Shown here piece after piece: positions 18,801-26,825 of a DNA stretch of 64,000 nt. A model generated the notes under the pieces. The model saw only the letters and a list, made by a program, of their open reading frames with translations. It was not told the DNA's origin and did no database searches. A program made the position numbers and the translations under genes. This DNA comes from Pseudomonas sp. R5-89-07 (lineage in GTDB: Bacteria; Pseudomonadota; Gammaproteobacteria; Pseudomonadales; Pseudomonadaceae): positions 1,736,001-1,800,000 of the forward strand of contig NZ_CP027727.1 in NCBI RefSeq assembly GCF_003851685.1, read 5' to 3'. Numbering within the stretch: the first letter of the stretch is position 1; each line of letters starts with the position of its first letter.

Positions 18801-18991
18801 GGGGTCAGACCACCATTATTGAAAACGTGCTCTGACCCTGTTCTCCAAATCGGCTGGTCGCCGTGAGACGTGTCTGGGAGTGAATCGTTTGCTTTTCCTC
18901 TGTCAACTCAAAGCCGGGTATCGTGGTCTAACCCGATATCTGCGGAGCCCCTGTCGCGCGTTGAATATCGTGGTCTGACCCCGATATCTGC
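18801..18991. repeat. Cluster of GGTCTGACCCC-type repeats
   Basis: In the 367-bp gene-free stretch between the XRE gene and the HNH gene. A near-palindromic pair (ggggtcagaccac at 18801, tctgaccctg at 18831) is followed by two direct copies of TATCGTGGTCTRACCC..GATATCTGC at 18919-18943 and 18966-18991, 47 bp apart. The copies share an element in both orientations. No reading frame or RNA gene is evident. Confidence 0.7.
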
Positions 18992-19100
18992 TCATCAGCT
19001 TGGGAAGCTTGTGTTTAATCTTGGGTCACTGTGATCAAAGGAGGGGATGCATAGCAATCCCCCTCTTATCGTAAATTTTGTAAGGGTGTTTTTATGGTGG

Positions 19101-19760
19101 CTAGTCAATAGAATCTTTCACAACTTCAAATAGCTCGGGTGAGTCTATTACTGCCCATCTTAAAAAGGCCGAGTATTCTTGGCTTTTTTTCATTAGGTTT
19201 TCAATTCTAAGGATGGCATCTCTTTTTTCTGAGTCCAAAGAATCTTCATCAATATATATATTGATAAATGATAAAAGTAGGGAGTATCGTTTGTATACAC
19301 GTTTTCTTAAATAAGTGCCGGTTATATCTTTGTTGCCCGTGTTGTCTTCGGTGAAGACTTTTTTTATTAATAAGGCAGTTTCAATTGTGCTGGCTTCAAC
19401 GTTTGTTGGTTCAATTGTTAGCGTTTTCGCAAAAGGCGTAACTGGGGGCGCGTGTCGTATGAGGCGCAATGCGTCTAGGCCGGCGTCTGTGCAGTTAATG
19501 AGGTTGTTGAATAAGTGTCGTTTAATGTTGTTGCACCGGGCGCAAGCAAGAAACAGGTTGTTCCAGTCATACATTTTGTCGACGTCATCCATGTGGGCGT
19601 CAAAATGTTCAACATTAAGGCTGAGTGGGTCTTTTGTTTCGCAGATATAACATTTGTCATAAAATGCTTGTCTCAACGAATGAAGTACATCGCTGCCGGT
19701 CCAGCTTTTTTTTTCAATCAAAGATGGTGGGGCGAGCTTTGGTCGTTCCACATTAAACAT
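19101..19760 (-). CDS. HNH endonuclease, PtuB-like partner of the adjacent ATPase
   Basis: A 219-residue protein. The nuclease core is near the N terminus: CYIC (C37, C40), NVEHFDAH (E51-H52, H56) and WNNLFLACARCNNIK (N68, C73, C76), that is, a zinc-stabilised HNH motif. The C-terminal half is helical and unassigned. It begins 3 bp after the ATPase stop, so the two are cotranscribed. An ATPase followed by an HNH nuclease is the layout of the Septu anti-phage system (PtuA-PtuB). The gene is AT-rich relative to the genome. Membership in Septu itself is an inference from architecture. Confidence 0.8.
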   Translation of the reverse strand: MFNVERPKLAPPSLIEKKSWTGSDVLHSLRQAFYDKCYICETKDPLSLNVEHFDAHMDDVDKMYDWNNLFLACARCNNIKRHLFNNLINCTDAGLDALRLIRHAPPVTPFAKTLTIEPTNVEASTIETALLIKKVFTEDNTGNKDITGTYLRKRVYKRYSLLLSFINIYIDEDSLDSEKRDAILRIENLMKKSQEYSAFLRWAVIDSPELFEVVKDSID

Positions 19761-19763
19761 TTA

Positions 19764-20990
19764 TTAGTTCTCCGCCTTCATCTTAATTATTTTGTTGGCG
19801 GCAATTTGGTAGAACATTTCTGATTCAGCGTCTAGCACGTCTATGTGAGGTGCAATCGTATTCAGTAAGTCTTCTGCCGATTTAAGGTCGAAAAAATCAG
19901 CACTTGTAATTTTTGTTAATTTTTTAATTGTGTCCTCAAATATTTTTGAGATGGGAGGTACGCCTAATAGTCCTTCAGCAACAGACTCATAAGAGTACAT
20001 TGATAAGTCGAGTACAGTTTGGCATGTGGATATATCAAATATTACTGCGTCATCTACTGATGTCAGAACGAAAGGGGAGTGAGTAGTAACAATAAATTGT
20101 ATTGCGGGGAATGAGGACGTGAAGAAAGGTAGTATTTTACGTTGTAGAGAGACATGAAGGTGAGCATCGATTTCATCGATTACCACGATGCCCGTGAGCT
20201 CGGATGGTTTAATCTGTGCGTATTCGGTATGCATTAGTAGATCTGCATATATTTCAAAGATGGCTAGATATCCAGAGGATAAACTTTGGAAGTTGTATTG
20301 TGGTTTACCATTTTGCGAAATATAAAACCTCAACTGGTCGGGCGCAAAGTGGAGTTCTGTTGATTGATCTTCAAATAAATATTTGAGGTTTTCGGTAAAG
20401 GAGGCTATCCACTCTTCAGCGTGAACAGGTCGTTTTCCCTCCTCGCCAGCTTGCATTGCTAAAGCGCTTCTTACTTTTAAATTTACAAGATGCTGTTCAA
20501 GGTTGCCTCCTAGCCGAGCGTTTATGTCTATCGAGTTTATATCTGGTTGAGATGCGGTCGCCGAGGATACGCTTGAAATTTCAGCCGTACGGCCTGCAGC
20601 AAAAAAACGAATGGACGATTTTTTTTCGATGTATTTATCTATAAGTAAGTTTGGATCATTATTGTAGGTAACTTTTAAAGGTCCATTGATGCTGTCTAAA
20701 GCTTGCTGAGAGTGCAGAAGGCTCTGCTCATAGTTTAGTCGCGTTGCAGGATCTAAGTTTGATTGGCTTAATGCTTCTGTGAAAGTTTTAACGTTCCCTT
20801 CATAGCCTGGGATGTTTCGAATTTGATGTTGGATAATCTGAGTTTTAAGTGTTTGATGTATTGCGCTGACTAGGGAGGTTTTACCTGAGCCGTTGCCGCC
20901 AGCAATGATTAGATTTTTTCCATTGAGCTCGATATCTACATCTTTGTTTGAGTTTTTTATTTTTCCGGAAATGCTTTGAATTGGTTTCAT
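19764..20990 (-). CDS. AAA/ABC-type ATPase, PtuA-like
   Basis: A 408-residue cytosolic ATPase of the SMC/ABC-like AAA group used in defence systems. Walker A is GGNGSGKTS (residues 31-39), the ABC-like signature LSSG is at 237-240, Walker B GIVVIDEIDAHLH is around 267-279 with catalytic E273, and the H-loop His is H304 in VTTHSP. The 40-230 insert contains helices that may form a short coiled coil. There is no TOPRIM domain, separating it from OLD and GajA nucleases. It is upstream of, and coupled to, the HNH gene. Confidence 0.82.
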   Translation of the reverse strand: MKPIQSISGKIKNSNKDVDIELNGKNLIIAGGNGSGKTSLVSAIHQTLKTQIIQHQIRNIPGYEGNVKTFTEALSQSNLDPATRLNYEQSLLHSQQALDSINGPLKVTYNNDPNLLIDKYIEKKSSIRFFAAGRTAEISSVSSATASQPDINSIDINARLGGNLEQHLVNLKVRSALAMQAGEEGKRPVHAEEWIASFTENLKYLFEDQSTELHFAPDQLRFYISQNGKPQYNFQSLSSGYLAIFEIYADLLMHTEYAQIKPSELTGIVVIDEIDAHLHVSLQRKILPFFTSSFPAIQFIVTTHSPFVLTSVDDAVIFDISTCQTVLDLSMYSYESVAEGLLGVPPISKIFEDTIKKLTKITSADFFDLKSAEDLLNTIAPHIDVLDAESEMFYQIAANKIIKMKAEN

Positions 20991-21101
20991 TTTTACCTGC
21001 TTGCGGATGGTTAATTTTTAGATTGGTTTTTTTTGAAGTGGCGCTTATTTTAATAAGGCTGATTTTTTAGGGTGGTTCTTTTTCAAACTGGCTTTAACGC
21101 T

Positions 21102-21150
21102 CATCAACCATCAACCATCAACCATCAACCATCAACCATCAACCATCAAC
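21102..21150. repeat. Seven perfect tandem copies of CATCAAC
   Basis: A 49-bp heptamer microsatellite in the 248-bp gap upstream of the ATPase operon (start 20990, minus strand) and downstream of the 21239 gene. A non-multiple-of-three unit in non-coding DNA can vary in length and alter spacing of upstream promoter elements. I see no gene in the rest of the gap. Confidence 0.95.
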
Positions 21151-21238
21151 CGTGAGCTCCTGCTCCAGCAAGGAGCATACTGAATCGCCCCTGATTGTGT
21201 AGAGCATTGAATGGCTGCTTTTGGCCGATAGTTGATAT

Positions 21239-21454
21239 TTAGGTGAGGTCTGCCCTTCCCAATCGAGCCAGGCCTTGTTTGATATGGCCCGCGTTTTCAC
21301 CAGTCGTGTGGAGTGCCCCCCGAACATTCTCACTCACTTCCAAAGCGCTTTGCTGCTCAGCCCAAAGAGTCAGCTCCATCACAGCCGCTTCCAGGGCCAG
21401 TTGATTTTGATAAAGCCGTTCCAACACGTCCGTCAGTGAGTACTCGCTTGCCAT
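21239..21454 (-). CDS. Small conserved Pseudomonas protein of unknown function
   Basis: 71 residues from the ATG at 21454 (MASEYSLTDVLERLYQNQLALEAAVMELTLWAEQQ, in two parts). The whole chain is amphipathic helix with heptad-like spacing, soluble, with no signal peptide. I recall close relatives scattered through Pseudomonas genomes as hypothetical proteins, often in variable regions. The upstream in-frame ATG would add eleven residues (MLDFFQNEPKT) without family support. Confidence 0.65.
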   Translation of the reverse strand: MASEYSLTDVLERLYQNQLALEAAVMELTLWAEQQSALEVSENVRGALHTTGENAGHIKQGLARLGRADLT

Positions 21455-21840
21455 GGTTTTCGGCTCGTTTTGAAAGAAATCAAGCATAGCAGTGGTGACT
21501 CTCGGATTTGCGAAAGCCAGCGAAAAAAGGTAGGGGATAAGTGCGTGGGAATAGTGCTGGTACGAAAGTGGTGCAGGGTGGCGGCGAAGGCGCTGTAGTG
21601 CGCGTTCTGTAAGGTCTGTGGGATTAGTCGTTCCAATCCATCATCGGCGCAACGCATTAAGCGACAGAGCGATATCTGGGAATAGGTCAAGATTTCTGGG
21701 AAATATCCCACGCTTTCTCGGGCTTGCCCTTCGGACCACCCATAGCTAACCTCATCCAGCCGCTGCAAACCCAGCGGCCGGAGGTGGAAGTCCGTATTGC
21801 TAAGGCGTTTTAACTCCCGAAAATATTTGGAGCTTCGCCC
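21455..21840. other. Gene-free stretch holding the putative island end
   Basis: No convincing gene. A 141-codon open frame crosses it on the minus strand, but the translation has no recognisable composition or family, and the stretch includes the dusA-like core at 21627-21654. It probably represents the junction between the island and the ancestral chromosome. Confidence 0.5.
21627..21654 (-). other. Second dusA 5' core, putative attR
   Basis: Read on the minus strand it encodes VAPMMDWND, the start of the DusA barrel, with stop codons on both sides. Of its five differences from the copy in dusA, all but one are synonymous third-position changes, so it derives from another dusA allele and not from chance. 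Confidence 0.6.
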
Positions 21841-22206
21841 ATGCACAACAACACGCACAGTTCTTCAATCGATCAAATCACATCGTCCGTTGACCCCAGC
21901 CTTCAAGCCGCAGCTCCGCGAGCAATCAATCATCACTTGCCCCCGTCCGACGACGCTACCCCCGTCGACCGCCCAAGCAACAACCTATTCCTCATAAACC
22001 CAACCCTCGACCCCGAAACCCTCCTGGCCAACGCCGCCGAAAACCTCGCATCCGCCAACGAAATGGCTGCCACCTTGGCGTTCGACCTCGACGACTCCCA
22101 GCGCGCCATCGCCCTGGGCATCCAGCAGTTAATCGAGTTGAGCTCGCTCCTCGTAGACCGAGCCCAAGAACAAGTTGCGCCTGTAATCAAACCAGTCAAA
22201 GCCTGA
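21841..22206 (+). CDS. DUF6124-type small protein
   Basis: A 121-residue soluble protein. The N-terminal third is Ser/Pro/His-rich and variable. The C-terminal part (FLINPTLDPETLLANAAENL, then ASANEMAATLAFDLDDSQRA, then IQQLIELSSLLVDRA) is a helical domain typical of short Pseudomonas proteins in DUF6124/DUF3077. Function is unknown. It is just outside the proposed island. No strong ribosome-binding site precedes the ATG. Confidence 0.72.
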   Translation: MHNNTHSSSIDQITSSVDPSLQAAAPRAINHHLPPSDDATPVDRPSNNLFLINPTLDPETLLANAAENLASANEMAATLAFDLDDSQRAIALGIQQLIELSSLLVDRAQEQVAPVIKPVKA

Positions 22207-22352
22207 CAACCAACCCTGCCGCCTTACCCCAAGGCGGCAACCTGAACCCATGCTGTCCCGCAGCAAAGTTTCATAATTCCCTGCGCCGTTGAGGTCTACG
22301 ATTCCCTGCAAGAGAGGACCCCAGCGCCTCCAGCCCACAGGGAACTGAGACC

Positions 22353-22571
22353 ATGATTTCGAACCTCGTCAAAGTCGTGATGATCACCGGCACGTTGTTG
22401 TTGAGCGCTTGTTCATCTTCACCCGCGGTGAGCAGCGACCCGTGCTTCTCAGGCGGATGCCAGGCATTTGGTGACCACAGCCCCAACAAAGCCACCAAGA
22501 TGAATTTTGGTGGCAGCGGGCTGGGCAGCAGTTATGGGGAGTATGGGTCGGGGTTGTTGCATGATGATTGA
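22353..22571 (+). CDS. Small lipoprotein
   Basis: 72 residues: MISNLVKVVMITGTLLLSAC is a lipoprotein signal peptide with the lipobox LSAC (Cys20). The mature part is 53 residues, Ser/Gly-rich, with two further Cys in DPCFSGGCQAFG that could pair. There is no recognised domain. A REP half-site follows. Confidence 0.7.
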   Translation: MISNLVKVVMITGTLLLSACSSSPAVSSDPCFSGGCQAFGDHSPNKATKMNFGGSGLGSSYGEYGSGLLHDD

Positions 22572-22613
22572 TGGGGTGGTGGGTCAGCCATTGAGGTGGT
22601 GACTGGCCCATTG

Positions 22614-22640
22614 CTATCGGGGGCAAGCCCCCTCCCACAT
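22614..22640. repeat. Single REP half-site
   Basis: One copy of ctatcgggggcaagccccctcccac with no partner nearby, between the lipoprotein and the convergent MFS gene. It is a solitary REP, probably a decayed REPIN. Confidence 0.85.
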
Positions 22641-22671
22641 TGGATCTATGATCGGCGCAAGACTTGTGGTG

Positions 22672-23859
22672 TTAGTTGCCGCCTTTCATGCGGCGGGCGA
22701 TCAGGTAGAGGCCCAGTCCGATCAGGGCCGTTACCGCGCCGATGTAGCCGGTGCTGGTCCAGCCGAGCCCGGCTGTAATCGCCATGCCGCCAAGCCAAGG
22801 GCCCAGCGCGTTCGCCAGGTTGAACGCCGCGTGGTTGGATGCTGCCGCCAGGCTGGGCGCTTCGTGGGCGATGTCCATCAGGCGGATTTGCAGGGGCGCG
22901 GCCAGGGCGATCATGGTGCCGACCAGGCCGATGCCCAGCAGTACGCTCCACAGCGAACTGGCGGCGAAGGTGAAGAAGATCAGCACGGCCATCGACCACA
23001 CCAGAATCCAGCCCACGGCGCGAAATTGCATGCGGTCAAACAATTTGCCGCCGGCGATGTTGCCGATGATGCCGCCCATGCCAAACGCGGCGAGGCCGAA
23101 CGGGATCCATTGCGGCGAGACTTTGGTCACTTCCAGCATGGTTGGCGCCAGGTAGCTGAATACGCAGAACATGCCGGCAAACCCGATCGCGCCGATGGAC
23201 AGCGCCATCCACACTTGGGGTTTGGTGAAGGCGCGCATTTCCTTGCGCGGGTCGCTGCGTTCTTCATCGTGGCGGTGCGGGACGAATTGCCAGACCAGAG
23301 CGATGGTGCACAGGGCGATGACGCTGACCAGCGCGAACGCCGAGCGCCAGCCCAGGTGTTGGCCGAGGAAGGTGGCGATGGGGTTGCCCAGCAGCATGGC
23401 CAGGGTCAGGCCCATCATCACCCGCGCCACGGCGCCGGCGCGTTTGTCGCTGGGTACCATGCTGGAGGCGACCACGGCGGCGATGCCGAAGTAGGCGCCG
23501 TGGGGCAGGCCGCTGATAAAGCGGAAGGCCACCAGTGAGCCGAAGCTGGGGGTAAAGGCGGTGGCGAGGTTGCCAAGGGCGTAGAGGCCCATCAGCAATA
23601 ACAGCATGTGTTTGCGCAGCAGTTTGGCGCCGAGGATGGCCAACAGCGGGGCGCCGACCATCACGCCCAAGGCATAGGCGCTGATGGCGTGGCCGACTTG
23701 CGGTTCGCTCAAGCCCAGGTTCTGGGCGATGTCGGGCATCAGGCCCATGATGGCGAATTCGCCGGTGCCGATTGCGAACGCGCCCACGGCCATGGCCGCT
23801 TCCATTTTGGCGGCACTGCGCGCGGGCAACACGTGCCCGGGTGTTTGCTGGATAGACAT
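22672..23859 (-). CDS. MFS transporter, DHA1 (AraJ/arabinose-efflux-like) family
   Basis: A 395-residue inner-membrane transporter with twelve predicted helices, starting at MSIQQTPGHVLP; the N-terminal extension in the longer frame is rejected as it has no membrane or signal character. The first helix, EAAMAVGAFAIGTGEFAIMG, is the signature of AraJ/YdhP-like exporters, and RFISGLPHGAYFGIAAVVAS is motif C-like. The substrate cannot be read from sequence. It is monocistronic. Confidence 0.88.
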   Translation of the reverse strand: MSIQQTPGHVLPARSAAKMEAAMAVGAFAIGTGEFAIMGLMPDIAQNLGLSEPQVGHAISAYALGVMVGAPLLAILGAKLLRKHMLLLLMGLYALGNLATAFTPSFGSLVAFRFISGLPHGAYFGIAAVVASSMVPSDKRAGAVARVMMGLTLAMLLGNPIATFLGQHLGWRSAFALVSVIALCTIALVWQFVPHRHDEERSDPRKEMRAFTKPQVWMALSIGAIGFAGMFCVFSYLAPTMLEVTKVSPQWIPFGLAAFGMGGIIGNIAGGKLFDRMQFRAVGWILVWSMAVLIFFTFAASSLWSVLLGIGLVGTMIALAAPLQIRLMDIAHEAPSLAAASNHAAFNLANALGPWLGGMAITAGLGWTSTGYIGAVTALIGLGLYLIARRMKGGN

Positions 23860-24340
23860 GGATTGCTCTATTGGATGAGGTGCACGAAAGACAATCGCCG
23901 ATGCTACGCATGCGACGGTGAGGGTGTCTAGAACAGCCAGGTCCGGCAGAGTTCCAGGCCTGTGACCCCACGTCGCGGCTGGCCGCCTTGACACCCGTGA
24001 GATAAAACCCGCGATTTAGCGGCGTCAATTGGCCAAACGGCGCATAAACGCGGTTCGGCGTGATATTCTGCGCGCCGTCCTGGTCTAGTCTTTCCCTGGT
24101 GCGTACACCCGTATACGTCCCAGCGGTTGGCTGTCGCCCAGGTAGCTGAAGCCAATAATGATAAGAAGTCAGCGCAGAAGGGACATAACAGTGAGGTCGA
24201 TCCATCGGCCTTGTGTGCCCACCCTGCGGTCCTCATGTGAATGCGTAGACCCCGCGGTACGTTGCCTGACGTAACGTGATTGAAGGTCACCCATGATCAG
24301 GGGCGGTAGGGCGGATGGCGTTTTATCATAGGTGCTACTG
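23860..24340. other. Intergenic region upstream of mqo and the MFS gene
   Basis: 481 bp with promoters for two divergent genes. I see no convincing gene, RNA or large repeat. A short GTGCGTACACCCGTATACGT motif near 24100 is imperfectly palindromic and could be a regulator site. Confidence 0.5.
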
Positions 24341-25987
24341 ATGTTTAAGAAAGTAAACACTGCCCTGCTGGGGCTGGCTTTGTCGATGGGGATCACGTCC
24401 GTTCACGCGGAAGAGGCAAAGAAAGTCGATGTGCTGCTGATCGGCGGCGGCATCATGAGTGCAACCCTGGGCGTCTGGCTCAACGAGCTGGAACCGGGCT
24501 GGTCGATGGAAATGGTCGAGCGCCTCGACGGCGTGGCCGAAGAAAGCTCCAACGGCTGGAACAACGCGGGTACCGGTCACTCGGCCCTCGCTGAGCTGAA
24601 CTACACCCCGGAAGACAAGAACGGCAACGTTGAGATCCCGAAAGCGGTCGAGATCAACGAAGCGTTCCAGATCTCCCGTCAGTTCTGGTCCTGGCAGGTC
24701 CAGCAGGGCGTGCTGAAGAACCCGCGCTCGTTCATCAACTCCACGCCGCACATGAGCTTCGTGTGGGGCGATGACAATATCAAGTTCCTGAAAAAGCGCT
24801 ACGAAGCCCTGAAGGCCAGCCCGCTGTTCGCTGGCATGCAGTACTCCGAAGACCCGGTGCAGATCGCCAAGTGGGTTCCGCTGATGATGGAAGGGCGTGA
24901 CCCGAACCAGAAAATCGCGGCCACCTGGACCCCGATCGGCACCGACGTGAACTTCGGCGAGATCACCCGCCAGTTCGTTGCCCACCTGCAAACCACCCCT
25001 AAGTTCGACCTGAAACTGTCGAGCGAAGTGCAGGACATCACCCGTAACGACGACGGTTCGTGGCGTGTGAGCTACAAAAACCTCAAGGACGGCACCAAGA
25101 CTGAAACCGACGCCAAGTTCGTGTTCATCGGCGCCGGCGGCGGTGCCCTGCACTTGCTGCAAAAATCCGGTATTCCTGAAGCCAAGGAATACGCCGGCTT
25201 CCCGGTGGGTGGTTCGTTCCTGGTGACCGATAACCCAACCATCGCCGAGCAGCACCTGGCCAAGGCCTACGGCAAGGCGTCGGTGGGTTCGCCGCCAATG
25301 TCGGTGCCGCACCTGGACACCCGTGTGCTGGATGGCAAGCGCGTGATCCTGTTTGGCCCATTCGCGACCTTCTCCACCAAGTTCCTCAAAGAAGGCTCGT
25401 ACCTGGACCTGCTGACCAGCACCACCACCCACAACATCTGGCCGATGACCAAAGTCGGTATTCGTGAATACCCACTGGTCGAGTACCTCGCCGGCCAACT
25501 GATGCTGTCCGATGACGACCGCTTCAAGGCGCTGCAAGAGTACTTCCCGAACGCCAAGCAGTCTGACTGGCGCCTGTGGCAAGCCGGCCAGCGTGTGCAG
25601 ATCATCAAGCGTGACGAAGAGCAGGGCGGCGTCCTGAAACTCGGCACCGAAGTGGTCAGCTCCGCCGACAACTCCATGGCAGGCCTGCTGGGTGCATCGC
25701 CAGGCGCGTCCACCGCGGCTCCGATCATGCTGACCGTGCTGCAGAAAGTCTTCAAGGACAAGGTTGCAAGCCCGGCCTGGCAGGAAAAACTGCACCAGAT
25801 CGTGCCAAGCTACGGCACCAAACTGAACGACAGCCCAGAAGCTGTTGCCAAGGAATGGGCCTACACGGCCGGTGTGTTGCAACTGACCCCACCGCCAGCC
25901 ATTCCACAACTGGCGGCTCCACAGGCCACCGAGGCTGCCAAGCCTGCGGCTGAGCCGAGCAAGCCGGCGTCTGATCTGGCGCTGTAA
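24341..25987 (+). CDS. mqo: Malate:quinone oxidoreductase
   Basis: FAD enzyme that oxidises malate to oxaloacetate and passes electrons to quinone, replacing or backing up malate dehydrogenase in the TCA cycle. 548 residues from ATG 24341. The FAD motif [13 protein letters not shown] lies at about 35-47, followed by the Mqo signature [20 protein letters not shown]. Two oddities: an N-terminal stretch ([20 protein letters not shown] then HAEE) looks like a cleavable signal peptide, and there is an Ala/Pro/Lys-rich C-terminal tail of about 30 residues. Confidence 0.93.
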   Translation: MFKKVNTALLGLALSMGITSVHAEEAKKVDVLLIGGGIMSATLGVWLNELEPGWSMEMVERLDGVAEESSNGWNNAGTGHSALAELNYTPEDKNGNVEIPKAVEINEAFQISRQFWSWQVQQGVLKNPRSFINSTPHMSFVWGDDNIKFLKKRYEALKASPLFAGMQYSEDPVQIAKWVPLMMEGRDPNQKIAATWTPIGTDVNFGEITRQFVAHLQTTPKFDLKLSSEVQDITRNDDGSWRVSYKNLKDGTKTETDAKFVFIGAGGGALHLLQKSGIPEAKEYAGFPVGGSFLVTDNPTIAEQHLAKAYGKASVGSPPMSVPHLDTRVLDGKRVILFGPFATFSTKFLKEGSYLDLLTSTTTHNIWPMTKVGIREYPLVEYLAGQLMLSDDDRFKALQEYFPNAKQSDWRLWQAGQRVQIIKRDEEQGGVLKLGTEVVSSADNSMAGLLGASPGASTAAPIMLTVLQKVFKDKVASPAWQEKLHQIVPSYGTKLNDSPEAVAKEWAYTAGVLQLTPPPAIPQLAAPQATEAAKPAAEPSKPASDLAL

Positions 25988-26000
25988 GCAACGCTGAAGT

Positions 26001-26039
26001 AAAAGCCCGCTGAACCGGTGACGGTCAGCGGGCTTTTTT
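26001..26039 (+). terminator. Terminator after mqo
   Basis: Stem AAAGCCCGCTGA/TCAGCGGGCTTT with an ~11-nt loop and T-run, 14 bp past the stop codon. It also serves the convergent gene at 26052. Confidence 0.93.
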
Positions 26040-26051
26040 GCGGCCCTACGT

Positions 26052-26723
26052 TCAGGTGCGGTTTCGGTTTCGCGCAACGGGGGGCAATTCAACCGTGCGT
26101 TCAGCCGCTGCCAGCGCTGCCTTCAGGCCAGTCTGGTTCAGGGCAACGCAATAGGCCGGCTTGGCTCGCTCGAACCGCCAGCTTTCGTCCAGCCCGCCTG
26201 CATCCACGGCATCGAAACCCAGTTCATCGAGCAGCTTGATCACAACCGCCTTCGCTGCCGCGTCATCCGCCGCCACCGGCAGTGCGCGACGATCAACTGC
26301 ACCGTGAGGGCGAGCATCCAACGTCAGGTCCGGTGCAAAAATCGCGTTAAACACTTTTACCACCTGTGAATGTGGCAAATGGTCGGCCAGCAGCCGGCTG
26401 GTAGTGGATTCAAACCGATCCAGCTGCGGAATATGCCCATCGCGGTCAGGGTAGTAATTGTTGGCGTCCATCACCGTTTTACCGTGCAACCATTGCGCAG
26501 GCACGCTGCGGTAGTGCTCCAGGGGAATCGCCACGAGCACCACGTCACCGAACTGCGCTGCGTCGTCTGCGCTGCCCACTTGTACACCGAGTATGCCGCT
26601 CACCACGCTGCTCATGGTGTGTGGGCCACGGGAATTACTCAGCATCACCTCATGTCCGGCTGCCAGCGCTAGTTGTGCCACGGCACGCGCGATAAACCCT
26701 GCTCCAATTACGCCAATCTTCAT
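26052..26723 (-). CDS. NADP-binding F420-reductase-like oxidoreductase
   Basis: A 223-residue protein beginning MKIGVIGAGFIARAVAQLAL, a Rossmann fold with the F420-dependent NADP reductase/NADPH-binding layout. SNSRGP follows strand 2, the region giving NADP preference, and VVKVFNAIFAPDL is typical of the family. Most pseudomonads lack F420, so it is likely an NADPH-dependent reductase of unknown substrate. It is divergent from a LysR gene 102 bp away, its probable regulator. Confidence 0.82.
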   Translation of the reverse strand: MKIGVIGAGFIARAVAQLALAAGHEVMLSNSRGPHTMSSVVSGILGVQVGSADDAAQFGDVVLVAIPLEHYRSVPAQWLHGKTVMDANNYYPDRDGHIPQLDRFESTTSRLLADHLPHSQVVKVFNAIFAPDLTLDARPHGAVDRRALPVAADDAAAKAVVIKLLDELGFDAVDAGGLDESWRFERAKPAYCVALNQTGLKAALAAAERTVELPPVARNRNRT

Positions 26724-26825
26724 GTGCTTGCTCCAGTAAACGTCGGAAGTGGCTATGATGATTGGCAACCATTTGACGATAAATCCTGGTTCAGGAATGG
26801 CTGTTGTTACTGAGAGTGGGGAATG

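Larger units (their letters stand above)
16931..21654. mobile_element. Putative small genomic island inserted in the 5' end of dusA
   Basis: About 4.7 kb between two copies of the dusA 5' core. The part from about 17690 to 21100 is strikingly AT-rich compared with the GC-rich flanks. Cargo consists of a ParDE-type toxin-antitoxin, an orphan XRE protein, an ATPase-HNH pair (Septu-like) and an 82-residue-class small protein. No integrase or transposase remains, so if it arose by integration it is now immobile or was carried by a helper. Confidence 0.6.

Noticed and set aside
17783..20990. XRE gene as third member of the ATPase-HNH operon
   Set aside because: It is on the opposite strand, convergent, and separated by 367 bp with repeats, so it is not cotranscribed.
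21102..21150. CRISPR array
   Set aside because: Heptamers are directly adjacent with no spacers; it is a simple tandem repeat.
21433..21858. A 141-codon minus-strand frame near the island end
   Set aside because: No recognisable domain, overlaps a gene at one side, and includes the non-coding dusA-like core.
24335..26092. A 585-codon antisense frame over mqo
   Set aside because: Shadow of mqo; no start signal or family features.
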